From: Hymenobacter artigasi
GTDB lineage: Bacteria > Bacteroidota > Bacteroidia > Cytophagales > Hymenobacteraceae
Length of the DNA: 58,260 bases
Assembly: GCF_012275535.1 (NCBI RefSeq)
Contig: NZ_JAAVTK010000023.1
Coordinates: 1-58,260 of the forward strand
Direction of reading: 5' to 3'
Position numbers and translations under genes: made by a program. Position 1 is the first letter of the stretch. Each line of letters opens with the position of its first letter. A model generated the notes under the pieces. It ran no database searches. It was not told the DNA's origin and saw only the letters and a program-made list of their open reading frames with translations. This document shows positions 34,413-42,434 of the stretch, piece by piece.

Positions 34413-35240
34413 ATGAAAAATTTGCTTACCCAAGCCTTAGCCGTAGCGTTTGCCCTGACGGCGCTGGCTTCGTGCAAAAAGGATGAGGACAAGGCGACCG
34501 TGCAGCCCTCTGCGGCCCTCACGCTCACCGGCTCAGCCAACTCGGTGGTGCTGGCGCAGATAAACGACCCGCAAACCGCCGTTACCTACACCTGGAACCC
34601 CGTTCAGTTTTCACTGAGCGGTACGGAGGCGACCAAAGCGCCGGCCGTTTCCTACCAGTTGCAGGTAGCTAAAAAGGCCGACGGCTTTGGCTACCTGGGT
34701 CCGAATATTATCGATGCGGGCACCAGCACCACCAAGACGATTACGGTAGAGGATTTGAACAAGGCGCTGAATGCGATTGGCATCACTACCGGAAGCCCCG
34801 TACAGGCTTTCATGCGGGTGGCGGCTGTGATTGGCGATGACAATCACACCTTCGTTTCTGCTCCCGTTGCCTTCACGGTTACAGCCTACCCCGCTTGCCT
34901 GCCCCCCAACACCGACACTTGGGCCTTGGTAGGCCCGGCCGGCGCTGGCTGGCCCAGTGGCACTCCCGCTACCGAAGATGGCTTGACCATGAAGTGGAAC
35001 TGTGCCCTGAAAGCGTACACCATTCGTACGGCGCTCAACGTCGGTCCGATGAAGTTTCGCCAGAACAAAGCCTGGGCTGTTAACCTGGGCGGCCCGTCCG
35101 CTGGCTTAGCCAATGGCGTGCCCCTGACGCCCGGTGGTGCCGATATCAACATCACGACGGCAGGCACCTACACGGTAAAGCTGGCCGTGGATGGCAGCGG
35201 AACCGCTGTTACCGGCGGTATGCTTACCGTTACGCCCTAA
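34413..35240 (+). CDS. SusE/SusF-type outer-membrane lipoprotein
   Basis: 275 residues. Lipobox LASC (MKNLLTQALAVAFALTALASCKKDED), then an Ig-like SusE domain (TYTWNPVQFSLSG...VSYQLQVAKKADGF...KTITVEDLNKALNAIG) and a second starch-binding-type beta domain (WALVGPAGAGWPSGTPATEDGLTMKWN...MKFRQNKAWAVNLGG). Such proteins bind starch-like glycans at the surface beside SusC and SusD. Ends at a strong terminator. Confidence 0.9.
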   Translation: MKNLLTQALAVAFALTALASCKKDEDKATVQPSAALTLTGSANSVVLAQINDPQTAVTYTWNPVQFSLSGTEATKAPAVSYQLQVAKKADGFGYLGPNIIDAGTSTTKTITVEDLNKALNAIGITTGSPVQAFMRVAAVIGDDNHTFVSAPVAFTVTAYPACLPPNTDTWALVGPAGAGWPSGTPATEDGLTMKWNCALKAYTIRTALNVGPMKFRQNKAWAVNLGGPSAGLANGVPLTPGGADINITTAGTYTVKLAVDGSGTAVTGGMLTVTP

Positions 35241-35275
35241 GTAGTAACCGAAGCGGTATCCGCTTCGCAAGTCAC

Positions 35276-35307
35276 AAAAAAGCCGCTGAGAAATCAGCGG
35301 CTTTTTT
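35276..35307 (+). terminator. Intrinsic terminator of the sus operon
   Basis: AGCCGCTGA/TCAGCGGCT stem with GAAA loop, flanked by A and T runs (six T residues), so it can act on both strands. Confidence 0.9.
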
Positions 35308-35523
35308 ATTTGCTACCGGCGGGATTGAGTTGTTGTATTTCTGCCCTTGCAGTTGCGGCTTCCGCACTAAATTGGCTGCCGCGCAAGGGCTAATGAATGG
35401 GCATTCGTCCTTGCAATCCATCAATCCAGCGCGAGCTGCTAAAGCCACACGGTAAAGCTATGGCTAAGGCGATTTTATCCTCTTCGGGCCCGGTTTGAGC
35501 TTTTTTTATCTAAATACCTGCTG

Positions 35524-35533
35524 CAATCGTTTG
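35524..35533. promoter_or_regulatory. LacI-type operator-like motif upstream of the sugar kinase
   Basis: CAATCGTTTG, identical to the pyc site, and followed by TTTAG as in the pyc upstream region read on the opposite strand. It lies 74-83 bases before the ATG. Confidence 0.4.
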
Positions 35534-35606
35534 TTTAGCTTCCATCACCTATCACTTTCCAACCGTGGTTATTACTTTCGTTGCCCTCCTCTTTATTCCC
35601 TGTCTT

Positions 35607-36461
35607 ATGATACTTATTGCCGACGGCGGCTCAACGAAATGCAGCTGGTGCCAGCTCGACGACGCGCACAACCGCGTGTACTTTAACACGGAGGGCTACA
35701 ACCCTGATTTCATGGACACGGCGGCTATTGTGGCCTCGCTCAACCAGCACCTGCCCAGCACGCTGCCCCGCGAGGAGGTGACCGACGTGCATTTCTACGG
35801 CGCGGGCGTGTCGTCGGCACAGAAGGCGGAGGTGATAGCGGCGGCCCTACGCCAGGTGTTTCCCAAGGCCAAGGCCCACGTAACGGAAGACCTGCTGGCG
35901 GCCGCCCGCGCCCTGCTGGGCCACAAGCCCGGCTTCGCGGCCATTCTAGGCACGGGCACCAATTCATGCCTCTACGATGGCGAGAAAATCACGTACAACG
36001 TGGATTCGCTGGGCTACTTCCTGGGCGATGAGGGCTCGGGCTCGTACTTCGGCAAGCGGCTGCTGCGCGACTACCTGCGCGGCCTGCTGCCCGACGGCCT
36101 GCAGGAAATTTTCAAGGAAACGTACTCCCTGGGCTCGCGCAACGACATTCTGGACCGCCTATACAACCAACCCTTGCCCAACCGCTACCTGGCCAACTTC
36201 GCCAAGTTTGCCTACGACCACAACAACGTGAGCTACTGCCGCGAAATCGTGCTCGAAGGCTTCGAAACCTTCTTCCAGAACCTGGTGCTGCACTACCCGC
36301 GCTTCCAAGAATACACCTTCAACTGCGTGGGCTCGGTGGGCTACAATTTCCGCGATGTGCTGACGCAGGTGGCCAAAACCCACGACATGGAGGTGGGCAA
36401 GATTATCCGCTCCCCTATCGACGATTTGGTGGCGTACCACGACGAAATGCCGGTGCGCTAA
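35607..36461 (+). CDS. BadF/BadG-family sugar kinase (N-acetylglucosamine kinase-like)
   Basis: A 284-residue actin-fold ATPase. Phosphate-1 motif MILIADGGSTKCSW, phosphate-2/adenosine region AAILGTGTNSCLYDG and DSLGYFLGDEGSGSYFGKRLLRDYLRG are characteristic of the BadF/N-acetylglucosamine kinase family. It probably phosphorylates an amino sugar or hexose in the cytoplasm. The frame opens at 35565 but residues before ATG 35607 are hydrophobic and overlap a probable promoter, so 35607 is used. It may process sugars entering through the sus transporter, by adjacency only. Confidence 0.85.
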   Translation: MILIADGGSTKCSWCQLDDAHNRVYFNTEGYNPDFMDTAAIVASLNQHLPSTLPREEVTDVHFYGAGVSSAQKAEVIAAALRQVFPKAKAHVTEDLLAAARALLGHKPGFAAILGTGTNSCLYDGEKITYNVDSLGYFLGDEGSGSYFGKRLLRDYLRGLLPDGLQEIFKETYSLGSRNDILDRLYNQPLPNRYLANFAKFAYDHNNVSYCREIVLEGFETFFQNLVLHYPRFQEYTFNCVGSVGYNFRDVLTQVAKTHDMEVGKIIRSPIDDLVAYHDEMPVR

Positions 36462-36477
36462 AGGCCTTGGGTAAAAC

Positions 36478-36584
36478 GTTTGTCATCCTGAGCCTGCGAA
36501 GGACCTTGTCACGCTTGCGCCGATTAGCATTACTGCTAACTGTTTTTGCGTGATAAGGTCCTTCGCAGGCTCAGGATGACAAAC
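36478..36584. repeat. GTCATCCTGAGC palindrome downstream of the sugar kinase
   Basis: Arms 36478-36514 (GTTTGTCATCCTGAGCCTGC...) and 36548-36584, 37 bp with about one mismatch. The outline (GTCATxCTGAGC...GCTCAGxATGAC) resembles the trp-operon GTCATGC family, so the two may share ancestry. It begins 16 bases after the kinase stop codon. Confidence 0.9.
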
Positions 36585-36632
36585 GCCACGCTCAGGATGC
36601 CAGGCGCTTTCAGAACCGAACCGTTTCCGCAC

Positions 36633-36669
36633 AAAAAAAGGCCGCTTCCGAATGGAAGCGGCCTTTTTT
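36633..36669. terminator. Bidirectional terminator near the IS insertion
   Basis: GGCCGCTTCC/GGAAGCGGCC stem flanked by seven A residues on one side and six T residues on the other. It lies just outside the left end of the IS3 element and probably once separated the kinase gene from the convergent amylase gene. Confidence 0.85.
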
Positions 36670-36719
36670 GCATACTGTGTCTCGTCCGGCTATGTGTTGA
36701 CACTTTTCCAAAAGTTGTC

Positions 36720-37160
36720 ATGAAAAACCCCTCTGAGCCGCGCGAGCGGCGTAGTCAGCGCGACTACAGTTTGCCTTTTAAGTTGGCCGTGGTCGGCGAA
36801 GTCGGCCGCGGGGAGCTGAGCTACAAACAAGCCCAGCGGCGCTACGGCATCCAGGGCCGCAGCACGGTCCTGACCTGGTGCCGCCGCTATGCTCCTCATT
36901 TCGTAACTTCCCAGGCCGCCGGGCCCACTTCCCCCGGCACCGCCCCGGCCGTGGAGCAGACCCCGGAACAGCGCGTCAAGCAGTTGGAAACCGCTTTGCG
37001 CGCGCAGAAAAAGCAGTATGAGAAGCAGTTAAAAGACAGTACGGACCTGAATTTGTTATTGCGCACGATGTTGCAAGTGGTGGAGGAGGACCACGGCATC
37101 GCCCTGCCAAAAAAGTCTTTTCGCCGGCCGTTTCCCGGCTGGCGAACACCAAAGCCCTAG
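36720..37160 (+). CDS. IS3-family transposase OrfA
   Basis: 146 residues. N-terminal helix-turn-helix for end binding (YSLPFKLAVVGEVGRGELSYKQAQRRYGIQGRSTVLTWCRRY) and a C-terminal leucine-zipper-like coiled coil (TPEQRVKQLETALRAQKKQYEKQL). ATG 36720 lies directly inside the left end. The heptamer A AAA AAG at 37109-37115 is in the zero-frame register for programmed -1 slippage, which would yield the OrfAB transposase. Confidence 0.93.
   Translation: MKNPSEPRERRSQRDYSLPFKLAVVGEVGRGELSYKQAQRRYGIQGRSTVLTWCRRYAPHFVTSQAAGPTSPGTAPAVEQTPEQRVKQLETALRAQKKQYEKQLKDSTDLNLLLRTMLQVVEEDHGIALPKKSFRRPFPGWRTPKP
37109..37115 (+). promoter_or_regulatory. Programmed -1 ribosomal frameshift site of the IS
   Basis: A AAA AAG in the OrfA frame (CCA AAA AAG). 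After slippage the -1 frame reads straight into the orfB sequence (LGVDRSCRLYGVSRQGVY) without a stop. This is the usual slippery sequence for many IS3-family members. Confidence 0.85.
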
Positions 37161-37189
37161 GTGTCGACCGCAGCTGCCGCCTCTACGGC

Positions 37190-38032
37190 GTGAGCCGCCA
37201 GGGCGTCTACCAGCGCCGCCAGCGCCAGGCCCGGCAAGGCGAACGCGCCGAGGCCGTCCTCGAACAGGTGCGCGTCGTGCGCCGGAAACTGCCCCGGCTG
37301 GGCACGCGCAAGCTGGTCCACAAAATCGCGCCGCTGCTGCGCGTGCAGGGCGTGGCCTGCGGGCGCGATGCCTTGTTCACGCTCCTGCGCCGGAAAGGGC
37401 TGTTGATTGCGCCTAAACGCAGCTACACCAAGACCACCGACTCCCATCACCGCTTCCACTGCCACCCCAACCTGGTCAAGGACACGCCCAAACCGACCGC
37501 TCCGAACCAGCTGTGGGTCAGCGATATCACCTACCTGCCCACCCGGCAGGGCACGGTCTACCTGAGCCTGGTCACCGATGCCTTTTCCCGGCGCATCGTC
37601 GGCCACCACGTCCATGCCAGCCTGCACACGGCCGGCTGCCTGGCCGCCCTGGACCGGGCCGTGCGCGGGGCCGGTCGGGCCGCCCGCGGCACCATTCACC
37701 ACTCCGACCGGGGCAGCCAGTACGCCTCCGATGCCTACCAGGCAGCCCTGCGCAAGGCCAGGCTGCGCTGCTCGATGACCGACGGCTACGACTGCTACCA
37801 GAACGCGCTGGCCGAACGGGTCAACGGCATCCTCAAGGACGAATTCCTGTTCGTACTACCCGATGACCTGGCCCAGGCCCGTTTGCTCGTCGAGCAGGCC
37901 GTACACCTCTACAACGAGGAACGCCCCCACCTGGCCCTGCACTATTTAACCCCTAATCAAGTCCATCTGCAAGGAAAAAGCCCCGCCGGAAAATCCGAGC
38001 GGGGCCCTTGCCTTATTGCTGTCAACACATAG
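37190..38032 (+). CDS. IS3-family transposase OrfB (DDE integrase domain)
   Basis: 280 residues from the first possible start, a GTG; in life it is mainly made as the C-terminal part of an OrfAB fusion through the frameshift site. The integrase-core catalytic triad is visible: Asp in WVSDITYLP, Asp in HHSDRGSQY and Glu in NALAERVNG, followed by the usual YNEERPHLALHYLTP. The HTH_21-like region precedes it. Stop codon inside the right inverted repeat. Confidence 0.95.
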   Translation: MSRQGVYQRRQRQARQGERAEAVLEQVRVVRRKLPRLGTRKLVHKIAPLLRVQGVACGRDALFTLLRRKGLLIAPKRSYTKTTDSHHRFHCHPNLVKDTPKPTAPNQLWVSDITYLPTRQGTVYLSLVTDAFSRRIVGHHVHASLHTAGCLAALDRAVRGAGRAARGTIHHSDRGSQYASDAYQAALRKARLRCSMTDGYDCYQNALAERVNGILKDEFLFVLPDDLAQARLLVEQAVHLYNEERPHLALHYLTPNQVHLQGKSPAGKSERGPCLIAVNT

Positions 38033-38059
38033 CCGGACGAGACACTGATGCGGGCAGCG

Positions 38060-40918
38060 TTAGTGCTGCACTACAATGCGGGTAGTTTGCATAAGCTGGC
38101 CGGTGCTGAGGCGCACCACATAAATGCCATTGGCCAGGTCCTGCACGGGCAGGCTGAGCTCGTGCGCGCCGGCAGCCTGCGTAGCGCGGCTGCTGATGGT
38201 GCGTACGGTAGCGCCGAGCACGTTGTGCACCGTGACGGTAACGGCGGCCGGCGTGGCCAGCTCATACTGCAGGCTGGCGGTGCTGCTGCTGGGGTTGGGC
38301 ACGGCCACGAGGCGCAGGGCATCGGTGCGGCTGGCTTTGGTGCTCAGCAGAACAGCCTTTTTGAGGCGGCGCGTGGTGTAAACGGCGTAGGCACCGGGTG
38401 CCAGCGTGATGAGCGCATTGGCGTTGGTTACGGTGATGCTGTCGCCGGAGAGGTAGTTGTACCACTTGCCGGTGCGCTGGAAGGCGGGGTCGATGGTGGT
38501 GCTGGTCACGTCGAAGTTGCCGATGACGGTGATGTTCTGGGTGGCGTTGCTGACGTGGATGGACTTGGCGGCGCCGGCCAGCTGCTGCGTGTAGCTGGTG
38601 GGGTTGGCGAAGGCGGGCTCCTGCTTTTTGAGGGCAATCAGGGCGCGCTGCACGTCGTAGAGCTGGCGGCGGTTGGCATCCTGGTAGTAGGCCCACACGG
38701 GCTGCTTGGCGCTCAGCTTGCACCGGTCGTTGGGGTAAGGCGTGGGCACGGTACCATCCGAGCACTGGAAGATGGACTTATCGTAGCCCAGCTCGCCAAA
38801 CTGCCACACCATTTTGGGGCCGGGCACGGTGAAGAAGAAGGCCGAGGCCAACTCAATGCGCGCCAGGGCGGTGTTGAGGTCGCGGGTGCTGTAGGTGCCG
38901 GCCGAATTGCCGAAGGTCAGGTTCTTGTACATCAGGCGCTCCTCGTCGTGGCTTTCCATGTAGGTCACCAGATTGGGGCTGTTCCAGCCGCGGCCGCCCT
39001 GCGCGGTGCTGCCGTAGTAGCCGTAGCTGAAATTGGAGCCGGGCAGGTAGCCCATGGTGGCTTCGTTGTAGTTGTTCACAGCGTTGCCCCATATCATGAA
39101 GCCGGCATCGGCCAGGGCCTTGGCCTCGCGGTTTTCGGGGAAGTGCTCCAGAATCGGGTACAGGTTGGCATCGACCCCAATCATGTGCTGGTAGTAGTCC
39201 AGCCAGATGTTGATGCGGCTCTGGTCGTAGTTGCCGTAGGTATTGTCCGTGCTCTGCTGCTGGGTAAAGCCGCCGGCTAGGTCAAACCGGTAACCGTCAA
39301 TGTGATACTCCTGGAGCCAGAACGACATTACCTGCTTCGAGAAGTACTTGGTGAAAGCGCTTTCGTGGTTGAAGTCATTATACACACTGTAAGGGTGCGG
39401 CGCCGTCACGTTGAACCAGGGGTTATCGGACGAGGGGCCGGCCGTGCTGCCGTAAAGCTGCACCATCGGGCTCTGGCCGGTAGAGTGGTTGAGCACCATG
39501 TCCAGAATTACGGCGATGCCACGGCGGTGGCACTCGTCGATGAACTGCTTGAAAGCCTGCTTGGTGCCGTAGTATTTATCGGGCGCGAAGAAGAAATCGG
39601 GGCTGTAGCCCCAGTTGTCGTTGCCATCGAACTCGTTGATGGGCATCAGCTCGATGGCGTTCACGCCGAGGCGCGAGAGGTAGTTCAGGGTGTCGCGCAG
39701 GGTCTGGTAATCGTGGCGGGCGATGAAGTCGCGCATCAGCAGCTCATACACTACGAGGTTGGTGCGGGCGGGGCGCTGGAAGTTGGGAGCCGTCCACACG
39801 TAGGGCGTCTGGTTGGTTTGCAGCACCGACACGATGCCCGTGGTGCGGCCCGTGGGGTAGGCCTTCAGGTTGGGGTAGGTTACGGCCGGGATGTACTGGT
39901 CGTCGTTCGGGTCCAGGATTTTCTCGCAGTAGGGGTCGGCCACACGCAGGGTGCCATCCACGAGGTACTGGTAGGCGTATTCGCGGCCGGCGGTGAGGCC
40001 GTTGATTTGCACCCACCAGCGGTTGCCGTCGGGCGTCTTGTTCATGTAGCTGGCGTTGGTGGTCTGCCAGTTGTTGAACTCGCCGAGGACGTAGGCAAAC
40101 TGCTTGTTGGGAGCCGTGAGGTTGAGGATGACCGACGTGCCGCCGTTCAGGTAGGTGATGCCGTCCTTGGCCCCGGCGGGCAGCGCGGCAACGGTAACGG
40201 TGGGGCGCACCACGAAAATCAGCGAATCGACGGCCGTAGAAGCACCCGAGGTTGCCGTGAAGCGCACCACGTTGCGGCCGCTGGCGGCCGTTACGGTGGT
40301 GGTGAGGGTGGTGGCGCTGGCCTGCTGGGTCACCTGCGTGCCGTTGAGGCTAAAAGCCAGATTGGCGGTGGCCGAGGCCATGCCCGTCACGCTGATTTGC
40401 GCGCCCAGGTTCACAAACAGCGGGTTGCCGCTGGCGTTGGGCGTAGGGCTGGTGATGCGGGCCGAGAGCGCGGCCGAGGACGCATCCACAAAAATGTCGC
40501 CGCCGCTCGCAGTCCGGCCCACCGTGGAGCCGTCGGCATTCTTGAAAATCATGCCCAGGCGCACCAGCGTCTCGGCCGCCGGAATGGGGTAGAACGTGCG
40601 CGGCGTGAAGGTGATGGTGTAGATGTTGGGGTTGCTGGCGCTGCGGGTCATCAGCGCGGAGGGGTCTGCCACGCCGAAGCTGGGGCTGTGCACGTTGCGC
40701 CAGTTGGTGTTGCTGGAGCTCAGGTTGGTCACGGTGCCGGTCCAGATGTAGACGTTGCCGGTGAAATTGGCCAGCGCGCCGTTGCCCTGGCTGGCATCGT
40801 AGGTGATGGTTACGGGCGTGGTATCGGTGAAGAAAACCGGCGAGGTAGTTACCTGCGCCTGGGCGGTCCAGGCCAGCAGGGTCAACAGCAGGGCTGTGAG
40901 GTGTCGAAGTTTTTGCAT
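38060..40918 (-). CDS. Secreted GH13 alpha-amylase-family enzyme with T9SS sorting domain
   Basis: 952 residues. Signal peptide to about 21; N-terminal beta domains; a CBM48-like E-set domain (FAYVLGEFNNWQT...GLTAGREYAYQYLVDG) at about 260-340; GH13 barrel at about 390-780; C-terminal T9SS sorting domain (about 870-952, VPNPSSSTASLQYEL...LANGIYVVRLSTG). GH13 signature regions: DMVLNHS, GYRFDLAGGF (nucleophile Asp), ILEHFPENRE (acid/base Glu) and MESHDEE. It should cut alpha-1,4-glucans outside the cell and feed the nearby SusC/D/E system. The LacI-like motif at 40993-41007 lies upstream. Confidence 0.95.
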   Translation of the reverse strand: MQKLRHLTALLLTLLAWTAQAQVTTSPVFFTDTTPVTITYDASQGNGALANFTGNVYIWTGTVTNLSSSNTNWRNVHSPSFGVADPSALMTRSASNPNIYTITFTPRTFYPIPAAETLVRLGMIFKNADGSTVGRTASGGDIFVDASSAALSARITSPTPNASGNPLFVNLGAQISVTGMASATANLAFSLNGTQVTQQASATTLTTTVTAASGRNVVRFTATSGASTAVDSLIFVVRPTVTVAALPAGAKDGITYLNGGTSVILNLTAPNKQFAYVLGEFNNWQTTNASYMNKTPDGNRWWVQINGLTAGREYAYQYLVDGTLRVADPYCEKILDPNDDQYIPAVTYPNLKAYPTGRTTGIVSVLQTNQTPYVWTAPNFQRPARTNLVVYELLMRDFIARHDYQTLRDTLNYLSRLGVNAIELMPINEFDGNDNWGYSPDFFFAPDKYYGTKQAFKQFIDECHRRGIAVILDMVLNHSTGQSPMVQLYGSTAGPSSDNPWFNVTAPHPYSVYNDFNHESAFTKYFSKQVMSFWLQEYHIDGYRFDLAGGFTQQQSTDNTYGNYDQSRINIWLDYYQHMIGVDANLYPILEHFPENREAKALADAGFMIWGNAVNNYNEATMGYLPGSNFSYGYYGSTAQGGRGWNSPNLVTYMESHDEERLMYKNLTFGNSAGTYSTRDLNTALARIELASAFFFTVPGPKMVWQFGELGYDKSIFQCSDGTVPTPYPNDRCKLSAKQPVWAYYQDANRRQLYDVQRALIALKKQEPAFANPTSYTQQLAGAAKSIHVSNATQNITVIGNFDVTSTTIDPAFQRTGKWYNYLSGDSITVTNANALITLAPGAYAVYTTRRLKKAVLLSTKASRTDALRLVAVPNPSSSTASLQYELATPAAVTVTVHNVLGATVRTISSRATQAAGAHELSLPVQDLANGIYVVRLSTGQLMQTTRIVVQH

Positions 40919-40992
40919 TGGGAATTTTTAGGATGCGAAATGAGAAGGAAGTGGTTGATTAAAAATTATTTAGGTAGCTGAAATGGAAGCTT

Positions 40993-41007
40993 GCGAAAAC
41001 GTTTGCC
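40993..41007. promoter_or_regulatory. LacI-type operator-like motif upstream of the amylase
   Basis: Minus strand GGCAAACGTTTTCGC, 75-89 bases before the amylase ATG. It shares GCAAACGTTTT with the susC-proximal site and is the best palindrome of the set. Confidence 0.5.
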
Positions 41008-41087
41008 AAGCCTGTAATTAATTGTTTTTGTTGACAAACCAAGTCGCAAGATACGCTATTGGAGCCAGCAGCCGGCTTTATGGGGCG

Positions 41088-41095
41088 TACCTTTA
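41088..41095 (+). promoter_or_regulatory. Probable promoter of the DUF2279 gene
   Basis: TACCTTTA, one mismatch to TAnnTTTG, 20 bases before the ATG. Confidence 0.5.
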
Positions 41096-41114
41096 GGCAC
41101 TATTTATAGCCTGC

Positions 41115-42113
41115 ATGGCGCTTATTTCGTTGATTTTAGATTTGCTCGGGCGCGGGCGGCTGGCCGGCCTTGTGCTGGGCGGCGCGCTGGCGTTGCCACT
41201 GGCCGGGCGCGGGCAGGCTCCGCTCCGTACCGACAGTGCAGGGAGCCCGCCGGTTCCCGTGGCCCGCACTTCTTCGCGCAGTGATTTTCCGGTCGATTCG
41301 GTGGCGCAGCGCAAGCGCCGCTTGCGCCTACTGGTGGGCGGCACGGCGCTGAGTTACGGCGTCATTTATACCGGCCTCGCCACGGCCTGGTACACCGGCG
41401 AGCGGGTGCCGCTGCACTGGTTCAACGACCTGCCCGAGTGGCAGCAGCTCGACAAGTGCGGGCATTTCTGGGGCGCGTTTCAGGAAAGCCGGGGCGCGGT
41501 GGATATGCTGCGCTGGGCCGGCCTGAGCGAGAAAAAGGCCATCTGGTACGGCTCATTCGTGGGCTTCGTGGTACAGAGCCCGATTGAAATCCTCGACGGC
41601 TTCGACCCGGCTTACGGCGCGTCGGCCACCGATTTGGCGGCAAATTTCCTGGGCTCCTCAGCTTTGCTGGCCCAGCAGCTGGCCTGGCACGATGTCCGCA
41701 TAATGCCCAAATGGTCGTTTCACCTCACCAGCTATGCCGCCATGCGCCCCAACGTGCTGGGCAGCAACGTGCCCGAGCGCTGGCTGAAGGACTACAACGG
41801 CCAGACCTACTGGCTCTGCACCGACGTAGGCGCGTTTCTGAAGCCCGGCAACCGCTGGCCCCGCTGGCTGCAACCCGCCGTGGGCTACGGCGGCCAGGAC
41901 ATGGTGTACAACGACGACGGCACCAACGCCGAAAAAGGCCTGCGCCCCTACCGCCAGTTTTACCTTTCGCTCGACGTGGATTTGCGCCGCATTCCCACCC
42001 GCAGCCCCCTGCTGAAAAAGATATTCTACACCCTCAGCATTTTCCACCTGCCAGCCCCGGCGCTGGAGTACAACGGGCGCAATGGTTTTGGCTTTCACGG
42101 CCTCTACCTCTAA
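41115..42113 (+). CDS. DUF2279-family protein
   Basis: 332 residues. A hydrophobic N-terminus (LDLLGRGRLAGLVLGGALALPLAG) is a signal or anchor. A second hydrophobic stretch (LLVGGTALSYGVIYTGLATAW) precedes the family motif LDKCGHFWGAFQESRG, followed by FVGFVVQSPIEILDGFDPAYGASATDLAANFLGSS. DUF2279 includes the YfiM lipoprotein; no function is established. Likely envelope-associated. Its stop codon is the start of the long inverted repeat 42112-42434. Confidence 0.85.
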   Translation: MALISLILDLLGRGRLAGLVLGGALALPLAGRGQAPLRTDSAGSPPVPVARTSSRSDFPVDSVAQRKRRLRLLVGGTALSYGVIYTGLATAWYTGERVPLHWFNDLPEWQQLDKCGHFWGAFQESRGAVDMLRWAGLSEKKAIWYGSFVGFVVQSPIEILDGFDPAYGASATDLAANFLGSSALLAQQLAWHDVRIMPKWSFHLTSYAAMRPNVLGSNVPERWLKDYNGQTYWLCTDVGAFLKPGNRWPRWLQPAVGYGGQDMVYNDDGTNAEKGLRPYRQFYLSLDVDLRRIPTRSPLLKKIFYTLSIFHLPAPALEYNGRNGFGFHGLYL

Positions 42114-42434
42114 ATCACTGATTTTTCGGATTTTAGCGGATTTCACGGATTTTGTAGTCGATTATGTTGTTGATGGCTAACGACTCGATAGGCGCTTTGA
42201 TTAGCGTTTTGACCGACGCTTGAACTGACGCTTGAACTGGCGCTTCGCCTGAGTTGTGGGCTGGGTGTGGGGTTTAAATAGCGTTAAGGCATCTGTCGGC
42301 ACGCCAAAAACGTACTTTTGTAGACCCAGCCCATGCGGGCAGGTCAAAATGAAGAGAAACGGACTACTTCCGGCGGACCAATAATCGTCCACAAAATCCG
42401 TGAAATCCGTTTAAATCCGAAAAATCAGTGATTT
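42112..42434. repeat. Stop-to-start inverted repeat flanking about 235 bases
   Basis: Left arm 42112-42155 (AAATCACTGATTTTTCGGAT...) and right arm 42391-42434 are about 44-bp reverse complements with a few mismatches. Both arms contain AATCCG-type subrepeats. The left arm starts within the DUF2279 stop codon and the right arm ends on the base before the next ATG (42435). Inside are a twice-repeated ACGCTTGAACTG unit and a promoter box (42313-42320). No gene is called inside. Confidence 0.88.
42313..42320 (+). promoter_or_regulatory. Promoter box inside the inverted repeat, upstream of the Smr gene
   Basis: TACTTTTG is an exact TAnnTTTG. Transcription from about 42327 would give a leader of roughly 108 bases that includes the right arm. 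A 32-codon open frame (from the ATG near 42331, ending in the arm) has no recognisable features. Confidence 0.6.

Larger units (their letters stand above)
35241..35606. other. Intergenic region between susE and the sugar kinase
   Basis: Holds a small GAAGCGG/CCGCTTC hairpin (35251-35267), the susE terminator and a LacI-like motif (35524-35533). A candidate -7 box TACTTTCG lies at 35574-35581, about 25 bases before the kinase ATG. No gene is seen. Confidence 0.6.
36678..38044 (+). mobile_element. Intact IS3-family insertion sequence
   Basis: 1367 bases bounded by perfect 24-bp inverted repeats (36678-36701 and 38021-38044, beginning TGTCTCGTCCGGC). A 3-bp direct repeat CTG at 36675-36677 and 38045-38047 is the likely target duplication. 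It encodes OrfA and OrfB overlapping by a -1 frameshift. The orfB stop codon lies inside the right inverted repeat. It sits between the sugar kinase terminator and the 3' end of the amylase gene, so it does not break a gene. All catalytic residues appear present. Confidence 0.95.

Noticed and set aside
36473..36482. LacI-like motif AAAACGTTTG
   Set aside because: It lies downstream of the sugar kinase gene at the edge of a palindromic repeat, with no gene start behind it.
42201..42392. 63-codon minus-strand frame inside the long inverted repeat
   Set aside because: It arises from the doubled CGCTTGAACTG motif (KRQFKRQFKRRSKR) and shows no coding features.
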